From assembly GCF_023534745.1 (NCBI RefSeq), contig NZ_JAMHJQ010000017.1, forward strand, positions 122,693-169,379: a stretch of 46,687 nt of DNA. The letters run 5' to 3'. Below are positions 39,047 through 46,687 of the stretch, piece after piece. The notes under the pieces are model-generated. The model searched no databases. It had not been told where the DNA came from and worked only from the letters and a program-made list of their open reading frames with translations. A program made the translations under genes and the position numbers. The DNA comes from Streptomyces sp. 35G-GA-8. Its GTDB lineage: Bacteria; Actinomycetota; Actinomycetes; Streptomycetales; Streptomycetaceae. The stretch's first letter is position 1, and each line of letters starts with the position of its first letter.

Positions 39047-39724
39047 TCAGCTCGGTCCCGCCTTGTAACCGACCCCGCGGACGGTCACCACGATCTCGGG
39101 CCGCTCGGGGTCCTTCTCGACCTTGGAACGCAGTCGCTGCACATGCACATTGACCAGCCGGGTGTCCGCGGCGTGCCGGTAGCCCCACACCTGCTCCAGC
39201 AGCACCTCACGGGTGAACACCTGCCACGGCTTGCGCGCGAGCGCGACCAGCAGATCGAACTCCAGCGGCGTGAGGGCGATCGACTGCCCCTCCCGCTTCA
39301 CCGAGTGACCCGCCACATCGATGACCAGATCACCGATGGTCAACTGCTCCGGCGCCGGCTCCTCGGACCTGCGCAGCCGCGCCCTGATACGCGCCACCAG
39401 CTCCTTCGGCTTGAACGGCTTGACGATGTAGTCATCGGCCCCGGACTCCAGCCCGACCACCACATCGACCGTGTCGCTCTTGGCCGTGAGCATGACGATG
39501 GGCACCCCTGACTCTGCCCTGATCAGCCGGCACACCTCGATCCCGTCCCGGCCGGGCAGCATCAGATCCAACAGCACCAGATCCGGCTTGGCCTCACGGA
39601 AGGCGGCGAGTGCCTTGTCACCGTCCGCTACGAACGACGGCTCGAAACCTTCACCACGCAGCACAATGCCGAGCATCTCGGCCAGTGCGGTGTCGTCATC
39701 GACGACAAGGACACGTCCCTTCAT
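39047..39724 (-). CDS. mtrA: Response regulator MtrA (OmpR family)
   Basis: 225 residues. Receiver domain with VLVVDDD, phosphoacceptor Asp53 in LLDLMLP, and IVKPF; the C-terminal winged helix has LTPLEFDLLVALARKPWQVFTREVLLEQVWGYRHAADTRLVNVHVQRLRSKVE. Sequence and length match the highly conserved actinobacterial MtrA. It begins 7 bp beyond the mtnA stop. A direct repeat GTTACC-N5-GTGACC lies 26 bp before the ATG, fitting autoregulation. Confidence 0.97.
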   Translation of the reverse strand: MKGRVLVVDDDTALAEMLGIVLRGEGFEPSFVADGDKALAAFREAKPDLVLLDLMLPGRDGIEVCRLIRAESGVPIVMLTAKSDTVDVVVGLESGADDYIVKPFKPKELVARIRARLRRSEEPAPEQLTIGDLVIDVAGHSVKREGQSIALTPLEFDLLVALARKPWQVFTREVLLEQVWGYRHAADTRLVNVHVQRLRSKVEKDPERPEIVVTVRGVGYKAGPS

Positions 39725-39731
39725 ATCGACA

Positions 39732-40889
39732 TCATCCCATTAGCTCATCGTTACCTTGGCGTGACCTGGCACACAGCTCCGCGATTCCGCCCCCGGTCAC
39801 CGGGGACAGCGCGCCGTATTCGGTGACGATCGCCGTCACCAGTTCCGGAGGGGTGACATCGAAGGCCGGGTTGAACGCCTGCGTTCCCAGCGGCGCCACC
39901 GGCATCCCACCTCCCGCCTCCACTCCCGCCACCGCTGTGCGCGGTGCCGTGAGCTCCGTCACTTCCTGCCCCGGTCGTTGCTCCACTTCGATCGACGCCC
40001 CGTCCGGGGTATCGAGGTCGATCGTCGTGGTCGGGGCGACCACGACGAACGGCACATGGTGATACCTGGCCAGCACGGCGAGCGGATAACTCCCCACCTT
40101 GTTCGCCACCGACCCATCGGCCGCGATCCGGTCCGCCCCGATCAGGACGGCGTCCACTTCCCCCGCCGCGAAGAGCGAACCCGCCGCGTTGTCCGTGAGC
40201 AATGTGTACGCCATCCCGTTGCGAGCCGCCTCGTACGCCGTCAGCCGGGCGCCCTGGAGGAGCGGACGGGTCTCGTCCACCCACAGGCGCCGCAGCCGGC
40301 CGGCCCGGTGGGCCGACAACGCCACGGCGAACGCGGTGCCCTCCCCGCCCGAGACGAGCGCCCCGGTATTGCAATGGGTCAGGATCCGGTGGCCGCCACC
40401 CGGCAGCAGTTCATCGAGGAGCGTAAGCCCAAACGCCGCCATCTGCGCGCTGGCCTCGGCATCTTCACGGTGCAGCCGCCTGGCCTCGGCGAGCGCCGCG
40501 GCCCCCGCCTGCTCCGGATCGGCGCCCTTGTCGACCGCCGTCCGGTACGCGTCAAGCGCCCGCCGTACCCCGTACCCGAGGTTCACCGCGGTGGGCCGCG
40601 CCCCGGCCAGCCGCTCCGCCGCGTCCTCCACGTCGAAGCCCCGTACCGCGGCCAGCGCCACCCCGTAGGCGCCCGCGATACCCAGGAGCGGCGCCCCACG
40701 CACCGCCAGTGCCCTGATGGCACGCACCAGAGCGGGTACGTCGGTACAGACCAGCTCGGTCTCCTCGGCCGGAAGCCTGGTCTGGTCGAGAAGTACCAGT
40801 ACGGGCCCTTCCGGCGGCTCGTCCCAGCGGATCGACGGAAGCATGGACGGCCCGGCGCCGGCCGGGGATCGTGCGTACTGATCAGCCAT
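39732..40889 (-). CDS. mtnA: S-methyl-5-thioribose-1-phosphate isomerase
   Basis: 385 residues from ATG 40889. It converts methylthioribose-1-phosphate to methylthioribulose-1-phosphate in the methionine salvage pathway. Motifs: RGAPLLGIAGAYG at about 64-76, catalytic Cys173 in ILTHCNTGAL, and catalytic Asp253 in GADRIAADGSVANKVGSYPLA; the C-terminus has PAFDVTPPELV. It is slightly longer than many MtnA proteins owing to an N-terminal extension. It is unrelated in function to the mtr operon but directly precedes it, and its 3' end contains the probable MtrA site. Confidence 0.95.
   Translation of the reverse strand: MADQYARSPAGAGPSMLPSIRWDEPPEGPVLVLLDQTRLPAEETELVCTDVPALVRAIRALAVRGAPLLGIAGAYGVALAAVRGFDVEDAAERLAGARPTAVNLGYGVRRALDAYRTAVDKGADPEQAGAAALAEARRLHREDAEASAQMAAFGLTLLDELLPGGGHRILTHCNTGALVSGGEGTAFAVALSAHRAGRLRRLWVDETRPLLQGARLTAYEAARNGMAYTLLTDNAAGSLFAAGEVDAVLIGADRIAADGSVANKVGSYPLAVLARYHHVPFVVVAPTTTIDLDTPDGASIEVEQRPGQEVTELTAPRTAVAGVEAGGGMPVAPLGTQAFNPAFDVTPPELVTAIVTEYGALSPVTGGGIAELCARSRQGNDELMG
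39750..39766. promoter_or_regulatory. Probable MtrA-binding direct repeat GTTACC-N5-GTGACC
   Basis: Two GTNACC hexamers with 11-bp spacing, as expected for a tandem OmpR-family dimer and similar to the GTNACC-type repeats described for MtrA. It lies 26 bp upstream of mtrA, inside the last codons of mtnA. Confidence 0.6.
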
Positions 40890-40980
40890 TCGCTCAGTCT
40901 GCCCGCTGCGGCACGGACAATGAAGGCGAGGACGGAGCAGAGAAGGAGATACGGCCCCCGGTCCGCCGGGGCGCGGCGCG

Positions 40981-41053
40981 TGGCACGATGGCTGCCAGCC
41001 CGCCGCCCCGCTCCGCGGACAGGCGCCGTTGAAGCGCCGGCTCGCCGAGCCGG
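40981..41053. promoter_or_regulatory. Palindromes in the mtnA/membrane-protein divergent region
   Basis: TGGCA-N7-TGCCA (40981-40997) and CCGGCTCG-C-CGAGCCGG (41037-41053) lie in the 194-bp gap between mtnA (minus) and the plus-strand operon. The second ends 30 bp before the GTG at 41084. Either may be an operator for the plus-strand operon. No convincing -35/-10 pair was found. Confidence 0.35.
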
Positions 41054-41083
41054 CCCCGCAACCAATCCACGAGGTGGACGACC

Positions 41084-42313
41084 GTGAACGACACTCCGGG
41101 CTGGGCCTCGCCCGGATCCGCCCCGTCCGACGGCCAGGACGCCGGTGTGCCCAGGCCCGCCGCGCCCGCCGATGACACCGGCTCCCCCTCGAAGTGGTCC
41201 GCGGCGCAGCCGCCGGCCGGACAGTGGTCCCCGCCGAGCGCCCCCGGCACAGGCCCCGCCATTCCCCGGCCCACACAGGGCTGGGGCGGGCCCTCCCAGG
41301 GCGGCGGTCCCGGCTGGGGCCCGCCACCCGCCGCCAAGCCGGGTGTCATCCCCCTCCGGCCTCTCGGTGTGGGCGAGATTCTCGACGGCGCCGTCTCCAC
41401 GATGCGCACCCACTGGCGGGTGGTGCTCAGCGTGACCCTCGCTGTCGCCGTGATCTCGCAGCTCAGCGACATCCTCTTCCGCCGCTACCTGCTCCCCGAG
41501 CCGGTCGAACTCGACCCGAACGCGAGCCCGTCGGAAGTCCTGAGTCAGGCCGCCGACTCGCTCTCGTCCACTCTGGTGGCCGAGATCCCGTCGCTCGTCA
41601 TCCTGGTGATCGGCACCCTGTTCACCACAGCCGTGCTCACCGTCGTGATCAGCCGCTCCGTGCTGGGGCGCCCCGTCACGCTCTCGGAAGCCTGGAACGA
41701 GGCCCGTCCCCGGCTCCCGCAACTGCTGGGCCTGACCCTGCTGCTGCCGCTGATGAGCGCCGCCATCATGTCCGTCGGGGTCCTCCCGGGCCTGCTGATC
41801 GGCTCCGCCGGAGGAGCCGCGCTCACCGCGCTCGGCGGTATGGCCGCCCTCGTCGTCATCGCATGGCTGATGGTCCGCTTCAGCCTCGCGTCCCCCGCGC
41901 TCATGCTGGAACGCCAGAGCGTCCTGTCGGCCATGCGCCGCTCCACCAAGCTCGTCACGGGCGCCTGGTGGCGCACCTTCGGTGTGCTGCTTCTTACGCT
42001 GCTGATCACCTTCCTGATCTCGATGATCATCGCCATCCCGTTCGTGTTCATCGCCTCCGCGGTGGACAGCGGGGGTCTCGCCGGCCTGTACTCCGGCGAA
42101 GGCCCGGAGTTCGGCTGGCCCTACCTGATCGTCACCGGCATCGGCTCGGTGATCGCCTCCACGATCACCTATCCGATCTCCGCCGGCGTGACCGTGCTCC
42201 TCTACGTCGACCAGCGCATCCGGCGCGAGGCCCTCGACCTCGAACTGGCGCGGGCCGCGGGCGTGGCGGGCTACGGCACTCAGCCGCCGGGCAGCGGCTC
42301 CCCGGGGAACTGA
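41084..42313 (+). CDS. Multi-pass membrane protein (glycerophosphodiesterase-membrane-domain-like, DUF7847 type)
   Basis: 409 residues from GTG 41084 (GAGGTGG upstream). The first 85 residues are Pro/Gly/Ser-rich and cytoplasmic. Then IPLRPLGVGEILDGAVSTMRTHWRVVL begins a domain with about six membrane helices and the conserved LVTGAWWRTFGVLLL segment. This resembles the membrane part of glycerophosphoryl-diester phosphodiesterases (family name from memory), but there is no catalytic phosphodiesterase domain. It is the first gene of an operon with DUF4129, DUF4350, MoxR and DUF58 proteins (4-bp gap to the next gene). The function is unknown; perhaps a membrane scaffold for that set. Confidence 0.8.
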   Translation: MNDTPGWASPGSAPSDGQDAGVPRPAAPADDTGSPSKWSAAQPPAGQWSPPSAPGTGPAIPRPTQGWGGPSQGGGPGWGPPPAAKPGVIPLRPLGVGEILDGAVSTMRTHWRVVLSVTLAVAVISQLSDILFRRYLLPEPVELDPNASPSEVLSQAADSLSSTLVAEIPSLVILVIGTLFTTAVLTVVISRSVLGRPVTLSEAWNEARPRLPQLLGLTLLLPLMSAAIMSVGVLPGLLIGSAGGAALTALGGMAALVVIAWLMVRFSLASPALMLERQSVLSAMRRSTKLVTGAWWRTFGVLLLTLLITFLISMIIAIPFVFIASAVDSGGLAGLYSGEGPEFGWPYLIVTGIGSVIASTITYPISAGVTVLLYVDQRIRREALDLELARAAGVAGYGTQPPGSGSPGN

Positions 42314-42317
42314 ACCG

Positions 42318-43007
42318 GTGTCCATCACGGGGGCAACGGCACGCGCGCGGCAGCTGATCCGCGCGGACGACGGCATGCCGGTGGACACTCCTCGCGATCC
42401 CGCCCGTGAAGCGGCGGAGCGGGAGCTGTCCAGGCCGATGTACCACGAGAACGACCCGAACCTCCTCCAGCGCGCCCTCAACCGCTTCTGGGAGTGGGTC
42501 GGTGACCTCTTCGCCTCCGCCTCCGGCGCGGCCCCTGGTGGCCCGCTCGGTCTCACCGTCATCGCGCTGATCGTGGTCGCGCTCTTCGCCGCCCTCTGGT
42601 GGCGACTGGGCACCCCGCGCCGCATACCCGGGACGGCGCGCACACTCTTCGACGAGGGCCCCCGCAGCGCGGCCGAACACCGCGCCACCGCGGAGACGCA
42701 TGCCGCCGCCGCCCGCTGGAACCCGGCCGCCCAGGAACGCATGCGCGCCATCGTCCGCTCCCTGGAGGAACGGGCCCTGCTCGACCCGCGCCCCGGCCGC
42801 ACCGCCGACGAGGCCGCCTCCGAAGCCGGCCGCCATCTCCCCGACCACGCGGCCCGGCTCCGCACGGCCGCCAGGGAATTCGACGACATCACATACGGCG
42901 GCCGCACCGCCGACGAGGAGACATACCGGCGGCTGAGCACACTCGATCTCGATCTGGAAAGAGCGAAACCGCAGCTGAGCACCGTCTCCGGAGGAACGGC
43001 CGAGTGA
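42318..43007 (+). CDS. DUF4129 domain protein, single-pass membrane
   Basis: 229 residues from GTG 42318. One transmembrane helix (about 76-96; GLTVIALIVVALFAALWW). The cytoplasmic DUF4129 part has AETHAAAARWNPAAQERMRAIVRSLEERALLDPRPGRTADEAA and ends with FDDITYGGRTADEETYRRLSTLD, the family signature. In actinobacteria these proteins are encoded with MoxR and DUF58 proteins; the biochemical role is unknown. The stop overlaps the next start (GTGA). Confidence 0.88.
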   Translation: MSITGATARARQLIRADDGMPVDTPRDPAREAAERELSRPMYHENDPNLLQRALNRFWEWVGDLFASASGAAPGGPLGLTVIALIVVALFAALWWRLGTPRRIPGTARTLFDEGPRSAAEHRATAETHAAAARWNPAAQERMRAIVRSLEERALLDPRPGRTADEAASEAGRHLPDHAARLRTAAREFDDITYGGRTADEETYRRLSTLDLDLERAKPQLSTVSGGTAE

Positions 43008-44194
43008 CCTCCACGATCAACTCCACCTCGCTCTCCCCCACCACCCGACAGGTCTGGACCCGCAGCCGCGGACTGCTCCTCGCGCTCGTCATTCTGCTCG
43101 CGGCCGGGATCGCCATGGCCGCCCTCAACTCCGGTGACCAGCACGGCCGCCTCGACCCGCGCTCCGCCGACCAGTTCGGCAGCCGCGCCGTCGCCGAGCT
43201 CCTCAAGGACCGGGGAGTCTCCGTCGAACCTGTCACCACCCTGGACGACGCCACCGCCGCGGCCGGCCCCGACACCACGCTCCTCGTCACCAACCCCGAT
43301 CTGCTGACAGAACAGCAGCAGCGCTCCCTGCGCACCGCGACGGCGTCCTCGGGAGGCCGCACCGTCCTGCTCGGTGCCGGTCCGCCTTCCGTCAGCACCC
43401 TGGCGCCCGGTGTCCGTACGAACACCCCCGCACCTGTCTCGCCCCGCGCCCCGCGATGCCCGCTGCCCGCCGCCGACCGCGCGGGCACCGTCGACATCGG
43501 CGGCGAGCGATACGTCAGCGACGTCACCGACGCGGACGCCTGCTACATGAGCGACGGCGTGCCGACCCTGCTCAGGATCACGGAGACCGGCGCGGAAGCC
43601 GGTGACACCGTCCTTCTCGGCTCTCCCGACATCCTGTACAACGACCGCCTCGACCAACGCGGCAACGCGTCGCTCGCCCTTCAACTGCTCGGTTCCCGGC
43701 CTCATCTCGTCTGGTACCTCCCCTCGCTCAGTGATGGATCCGCCGCCGAAAGCGGCGGCGACAGTGACTTCCTCGGCCTCATCCCCTCCGGCTGGCTCTG
43801 GGGCTCCTTCCAGCTCTTCCTCGCCGCAGTGCTCGCCGCCGTCTGGCGTGCCCGCAGGCTGGGCCCGCTCGTGGCCGAACGACTCCCCGTCGCCATCCGG
43901 GCCTCGGAGTCCACCGAGGGCCGCGCCCGCCTCTACCGCAAGGCGGACGCCAGGGACCACGCCGCCTCGGCCCTGCGCTCGGCCGCCCGCGACCGTCTCG
44001 CACCCCTCCTCGGCGTACCGCCATCCGCTGCCCACTCCCCCGACGTCCTGATCCCCGCCGTCTCTGCCCGGCTCCCGGACACCACCCGAGATCCGCGCAC
44101 CCTGCTCTTCGGTCCGGCGCCGACCGACGATGCCGCTCTCGTCCGCCTCGCGGACCAACTCGACGCCCTCGAAAGAGAGGTACGCACCTCATGA
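43004..44194 (+). CDS. DUF4350 domain protein
   Basis: 396 residues from GTG 43004 (GGAGGA upstream; overlaps the previous stop by 4 bp). One N-terminal transmembrane helix (about 20-40) is followed by a Rossmann-like extracellular DUF4350 domain (SADQFGSRAVAELLKDRGVSVEPVTTLDDATAA, then TTLLVTNPDLLT). A second helix (about 260-285, WGSFQLFLAAVLAAVWRARRLGPLV) precedes a cytoplasmic tail with SEGRARLYRKADARDHAA-like sequence. The family has a glutamine-amidotransferase-like fold but no clear catalytic residues here. It probably forms a membrane complex with its operon partners. Confidence 0.87.
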   Translation: MTSTINSTSLSPTTRQVWTRSRGLLLALVILLAAGIAMAALNSGDQHGRLDPRSADQFGSRAVAELLKDRGVSVEPVTTLDDATAAAGPDTTLLVTNPDLLTEQQQRSLRTATASSGGRTVLLGAGPPSVSTLAPGVRTNTPAPVSPRAPRCPLPAADRAGTVDIGGERYVSDVTDADACYMSDGVPTLLRITETGAEAGDTVLLGSPDILYNDRLDQRGNASLALQLLGSRPHLVWYLPSLSDGSAAESGGDSDFLGLIPSGWLWGSFQLFLAAVLAAVWRARRLGPLVAERLPVAIRASESTEGRARLYRKADARDHAASALRSAARDRLAPLLGVPPSAAHSPDVLIPAVSARLPDTTRDPRTLLFGPAPTDDAALVRLADQLDALEREVRTS

Positions 44195-45201
44195 GTGCCC
44201 CGACCGCACAGAACGCCGCGAACACCACGAATACCGGCGACGCCGGGAACACGGACAGCGCCCGCGCTTCCCTGGAGGCCCTGCGCACGGAGATCGCGAA
44301 GGCGGTGGTCGGCCAGGACCCCGCCGTCACCGGACTTGTGGTCGCCCTTCTCTGCCGAGGGCATGTGCTCCTCGAAGGAGTCCCCGGCGTCGCGAAGACC
44401 CTCCTCGTACGGGCACTCGCCGCGTCCCTCGAACTCGACACCAAGCGCGTCCAGTTCACCCCGGATCTGATGCCGAGCGACATCACCGGCTCCCTCGTCT
44501 ACGACGCGAGGACCGCGGAGTTCTCCTTCCAGCCGGGTCCCGTCTTCACACATCTGCTGCTTGCCGACGAGATCAATCGGACGCCGCCCAAGACCCAGTC
44601 GGCGCTGCTTGAGGCGATGGAGGAGCGCCAGGTCACGGTCGACGGCACGCCCCGGTCGCTGCCCGACCCGTTCCTGGTGGCCGCCACCCAGAACCCGGTC
44701 GAGTACGAAGGCACATACCCCCTCCCCGAGGCCCAGCTCGACCGGTTCCTCCTCAAACTGACCGTCCCGCTGCCGTCCCGCGACGACGAGGTCGATGTCC
44801 TGACCCGTCATGCGCAAGGCTTCAATCCGCGTGACCTCCAAGCCGCAGGGGTACGGCCCGTCGCCGGGCCCGCCGACCTGGAAGCGGCACGCGCCGCCGT
44901 CGAAGGCACAACCGTCACACCCGAGATCGCGGGCTATGTCGTCGATATCTGCCGTGCCACTCGTGAATCCCCCTCACTCGCACTGGGCGTCTCCCCACGA
45001 GGCGCCACTGCCCTGCTCTCCACCGCTCGCGCCTGGGCCTGGCTCACCGGCCGGGACTACGTCACCCCCGACGATGTGAAGGCCCTGGCCCTCCCCACAC
45101 TCCGCCATCGCGTCCAACTCCGGCCCGAGGCCGAAATGGAGGGCGTCACGGCCGACTCCGTCATCACCGCGATACTCGCCCACGTCCCCGTCCCCCGATG
45201 A
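44191..45201 (+). CDS. MoxR-family AAA+ ATPase
   Basis: 336 residues. The ATG overlaps the previous stop (ATGA). The first 25 residues are Asn/Thr-rich. Walker A GVPGVAKT (63-70), Walker B LLLADEINRTPPKTQSALLEAMEE (D126-E127), sensor NPVEYEGTYPLPEAQLDRF, and the C-terminal lid SPRGATALLSTARAWAWLTGRDYVTPDDV. MoxR ATPases act as chaperones for VWA or DUF58 partners; the DUF58 gene follows 11 bp later. Confidence 0.95.
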   Translation: MSAPTAQNAANTTNTGDAGNTDSARASLEALRTEIAKAVVGQDPAVTGLVVALLCRGHVLLEGVPGVAKTLLVRALAASLELDTKRVQFTPDLMPSDITGSLVYDARTAEFSFQPGPVFTHLLLADEINRTPPKTQSALLEAMEERQVTVDGTPRSLPDPFLVAATQNPVEYEGTYPLPEAQLDRFLLKLTVPLPSRDDEVDVLTRHAQGFNPRDLQAAGVRPVAGPADLEAARAAVEGTTVTPEIAGYVVDICRATRESPSLALGVSPRGATALLSTARAWAWLTGRDYVTPDDVKALALPTLRHRVQLRPEAEMEGVTADSVITAILAHVPVPR

Positions 45202-45212
45202 GCCGGTGACCT

Positions 45213-46523
45213 ATGGCCCTCACCGGACGAACCGCGCTGCTCGCGGCCCTCGGCTCACTCCCCGTCGGCCTCTTCGCCCCCAGCTGGGCGGGCATCCTTG
45301 CCGTCAACGCCCCGCTCTCACTGGCAATTCTGTGCGACTACGCCCTCGCCGCACCAGTGCGAACGCTCCGATTCACCCGAAGTGGTGATACATCAGTTCG
45401 ACTTGGTGACAGCGCCGAGGTCCATCTCACCGTCACCAACCCCTCGGGCCGGCGCCTGCGCGCTCATCTCCGCGACGCCTGGCCGCCGAGCAGCTGGCTC
45501 CCCGGCACCGAGCAGGCGGCGTCACGGCACAAGTTCACCGTGCCGGCAGGCGAGCGCCGTCGGCTGACCACGCTGCTCCGCCCCACCCGCCGCGGCGACC
45601 GCCAAGCGGAACGGATCACAGTGCGCTCGTTCGGCCCCATGGGTCTGGCGGCCCGCCAGGGTCATCACACGGTCCCCTGGACCGTACGCGTACTGCCCCC
45701 CTTCCACAGCCGCAAGCACCTGCCCTCCCGGCTGGCCCGCCTTCGGGAACTCGACGGCCGTACGAGCCTGTTGACCCGCGGCGAGGGCACCGAGTTCGAC
45801 AGCCTTCGCACATACGTACCGGGGGACGACACCCGGTCCATCGACTGGCGGGCCACCGCGCGCCAGTCGGCCGTCGCCGTACGGACCTGGCGCCCCGAAC
45901 GCGACCGGCACATCCTCGTCGTCCTCGACACCGGCCGCACGTCGGCCGGCCGCGTCGGCGACGTGCCTCGCCTCGACGCGGCCATGGACGCCACACTGCT
46001 GCTCGCCGCGCTCGCCTCACGAGCAGGCGATCAACTGGACCTCCTCGCCTACGACCGTCGCACCCGCGCCCAGGTCCGGGGCCGAGCGGCGGGCGATGTC
46101 CTGCCCGCACTGGTGAACGCGCTGGCTCCGCTCGAACCGGAGCTCGTGGAGACCGACGCACGCGGCCTCGCCGCGGCAACACTCAAAAACGCCCCGCGTC
46201 GCTCACTCGTCGTGCTGCTCACCACGCTCGACGCAGCTCCCATCGAGGAGGGCCTCCTCCCGGTCCTGCCTCAATTGACCCGACGCCATACGGTCCTGGT
46301 GGCGTCCGTCGCGGATCCCCATGTCGAGAAGATGAGCCGGGAGCGGGGCTCGGTGGACTCGGTCTACGAAGCCGCCGCCGGCACACAGGCACAAGCACAG
46401 CGACGTCGTACAGCGGAACAATTGCAGCGCCACGGAGTCACTGTCGTGGATGCCACCCCAGAGAACCTGGCTCCGGCCCTCGCGGACGCTTATCTGGCAT
46501 TGAAGGCTGCGGGACGCCTCTGA
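45213..46523 (+). CDS. DUF58 domain protein
   Basis: 436 residues from ATG 45213. Two N-terminal helices (about 5-50) anchor it, then a beta-rich part. The DUF58 core has TSLLTRGEGTEFDSLRTYVPGDDTRSIDWRATARQSAVAVRTWRPERDRHILVVLDTGRTSAGR, a VWA-like fold with the typical D-x-G after the beta strand (weak metal site). The partner ATPase is encoded just before it. This is the last gene of the operon, followed by a strong terminator. Confidence 0.93.
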   Translation: MALTGRTALLAALGSLPVGLFAPSWAGILAVNAPLSLAILCDYALAAPVRTLRFTRSGDTSVRLGDSAEVHLTVTNPSGRRLRAHLRDAWPPSSWLPGTEQAASRHKFTVPAGERRRLTTLLRPTRRGDRQAERITVRSFGPMGLAARQGHHTVPWTVRVLPPFHSRKHLPSRLARLRELDGRTSLLTRGEGTEFDSLRTYVPGDDTRSIDWRATARQSAVAVRTWRPERDRHILVVLDTGRTSAGRVGDVPRLDAAMDATLLLAALASRAGDQLDLLAYDRRTRAQVRGRAAGDVLPALVNALAPLEPELVETDARGLAAATLKNAPRRSLVVLLTTLDAAPIEEGLLPVLPQLTRRHTVLVASVADPHVEKMSRERGSVDSVYEAAAGTQAQAQRRRTAEQLQRHGVTVVDATPENLAPALADAYLALKAAGRL

Positions 46524-46539
46524 GAACGAGAGCGAAGAT

Positions 46540-46568
46540 GGGGAGCCGACGGCTTTCGTCGGCTCCCC
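46540..46568 (+). terminator. Terminator of the DUF58 operon
   Basis: A perfect 12-bp stem (GGGGAGCCGACG at 46540-46551 with 46557-46568) and 5-nt loop begin 16 bp after the DUF58 stop. Confidence 0.88.
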
Positions 46569-46604
46569 AGTACCGACTACGTCGAGAAATGGGTCCTGAA
46601 CGCA

Positions 46605-46638
46605 GGAATGCCCCGCACCAAAAGGTACGGGGCATTCC
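46605..46638 (-). terminator. Terminator of the rRNA operon
   Basis: A 15-bp stem (46605-46619 with 46624-46638; one G-U pair) with an AAAA loop on the plus strand lies 10 bp past the 5S rRNA 3' end on the minus strand. It faces the DUF58 operon terminator. Confidence 0.9.
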
Positions 46639-46648
46639 CACAATAATT

Positions 46649-46687
46649 GTTCGGCGGCGTCCTACTCTCCCACAGGGTCCCCCCTGC
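46649..46687 (-). rRNA. rrf: 5S ribosomal RNA, 3' end (partial)
   Basis: Read on the minus strand, the last 39 bases are GCAGGGGGGACCCTGTGGGA then GAGTAGGACGCCGCCGAAC, the conserved 3' end of Streptomyces 5S rRNA. The 5' two thirds, and presumably 23S and 16S, lie beyond the right edge. The rRNA operon therefore runs toward the DUF58 operon. Confidence 0.93.

Noticed and set aside
40981-40997. Sigma54-type promoter (TGGCAC)
   Set aside because: Streptomyces lacks sigma54 and the expected downstream TTGCA element is absent; the inverted repeat explains the match.

Overview
The window is a piece of a high-GC actinobacterial chromosome, almost certainly Streptomyces. Codon third positions are strongly GC-rich, GTG and TTG starts are common, and there is a LAETG-type sortase substrate. 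The gene order pkaA-pkaB-prfB, gdhB, secA, hpf, comFC, lpqB, mtrB-mtrA, mtnA, then an rRNA operon is the one I recall from Streptomyces core chromosomes. Apart from small tandem repeats I see no mobile element, CRISPR array, tRNA or phage gene. The 3' end of a 5S rRNA lies at the right edge on the minus strand.

Left part (1-9.9 kb): a TTDGG-repeat wall protein cut by the window edge, prfB (release factor 2), and two membrane-anchored Ser/Thr kinases (pkaB, pkaA), all on the minus strand. Divergent from the kinases is a 1,201-residue FHA plus EccC/FtsK-like protein. The kinases and the FHA protein look like one phosphothreonine signalling neighbourhood.

10-18.7 kb: a sugar-type ABC importer (binding lipoprotein and two permeases, no ATPase gene), in which the first permease carries an inserted extracellular beta-sandwich-like domain. 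Then comes a glycosyltransferase-2 / CDP-glycerol glycerophosphotransferase fusion, a TetR regulator, and a two-gene TagGH-like exporter. The last four genes suggest export and assembly of a teichoic-acid-like wall polymer.

18.8-32.2 kb: the giant NAD-dependent glutamate dehydrogenase, a DJ-1/PfpI protein, a HAD hydrolase, a DUF6912-like protein, an Rv3235-like protein, secA, a GNAT acetyltransferase and an AlkX/YcaQ-type DNA glycosylase.

32.2-40.9 kb: an orphan NarL-type response regulator, hpf with a structured leader, comFC, lpqB, mtrB, mtrA and mtnA, all on the minus strand. lpqB-mtrB-mtrA are tightly packed, and a probable MtrA self-binding site lies inside the end of mtnA.

41.1-46.5 kb: a plus-strand operon of membrane protein, DUF4129, DUF4350, MoxR ATPase and DUF58 protein, with translational overlaps. 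It ends at a terminator facing the terminator of the incoming rRNA operon.

Nothing here is an obvious new defence or mobile system. The most unusual items are the domain inserted in the sugar permease, the FHA/FtsK protein with an Arg in its Walker A motif next to two kinases, the structured leader of hpf with a possible short leader ORF, and paired operator-like palindromes upstream of the response regulator. Functional names rest on motif reading; no database search was possible.
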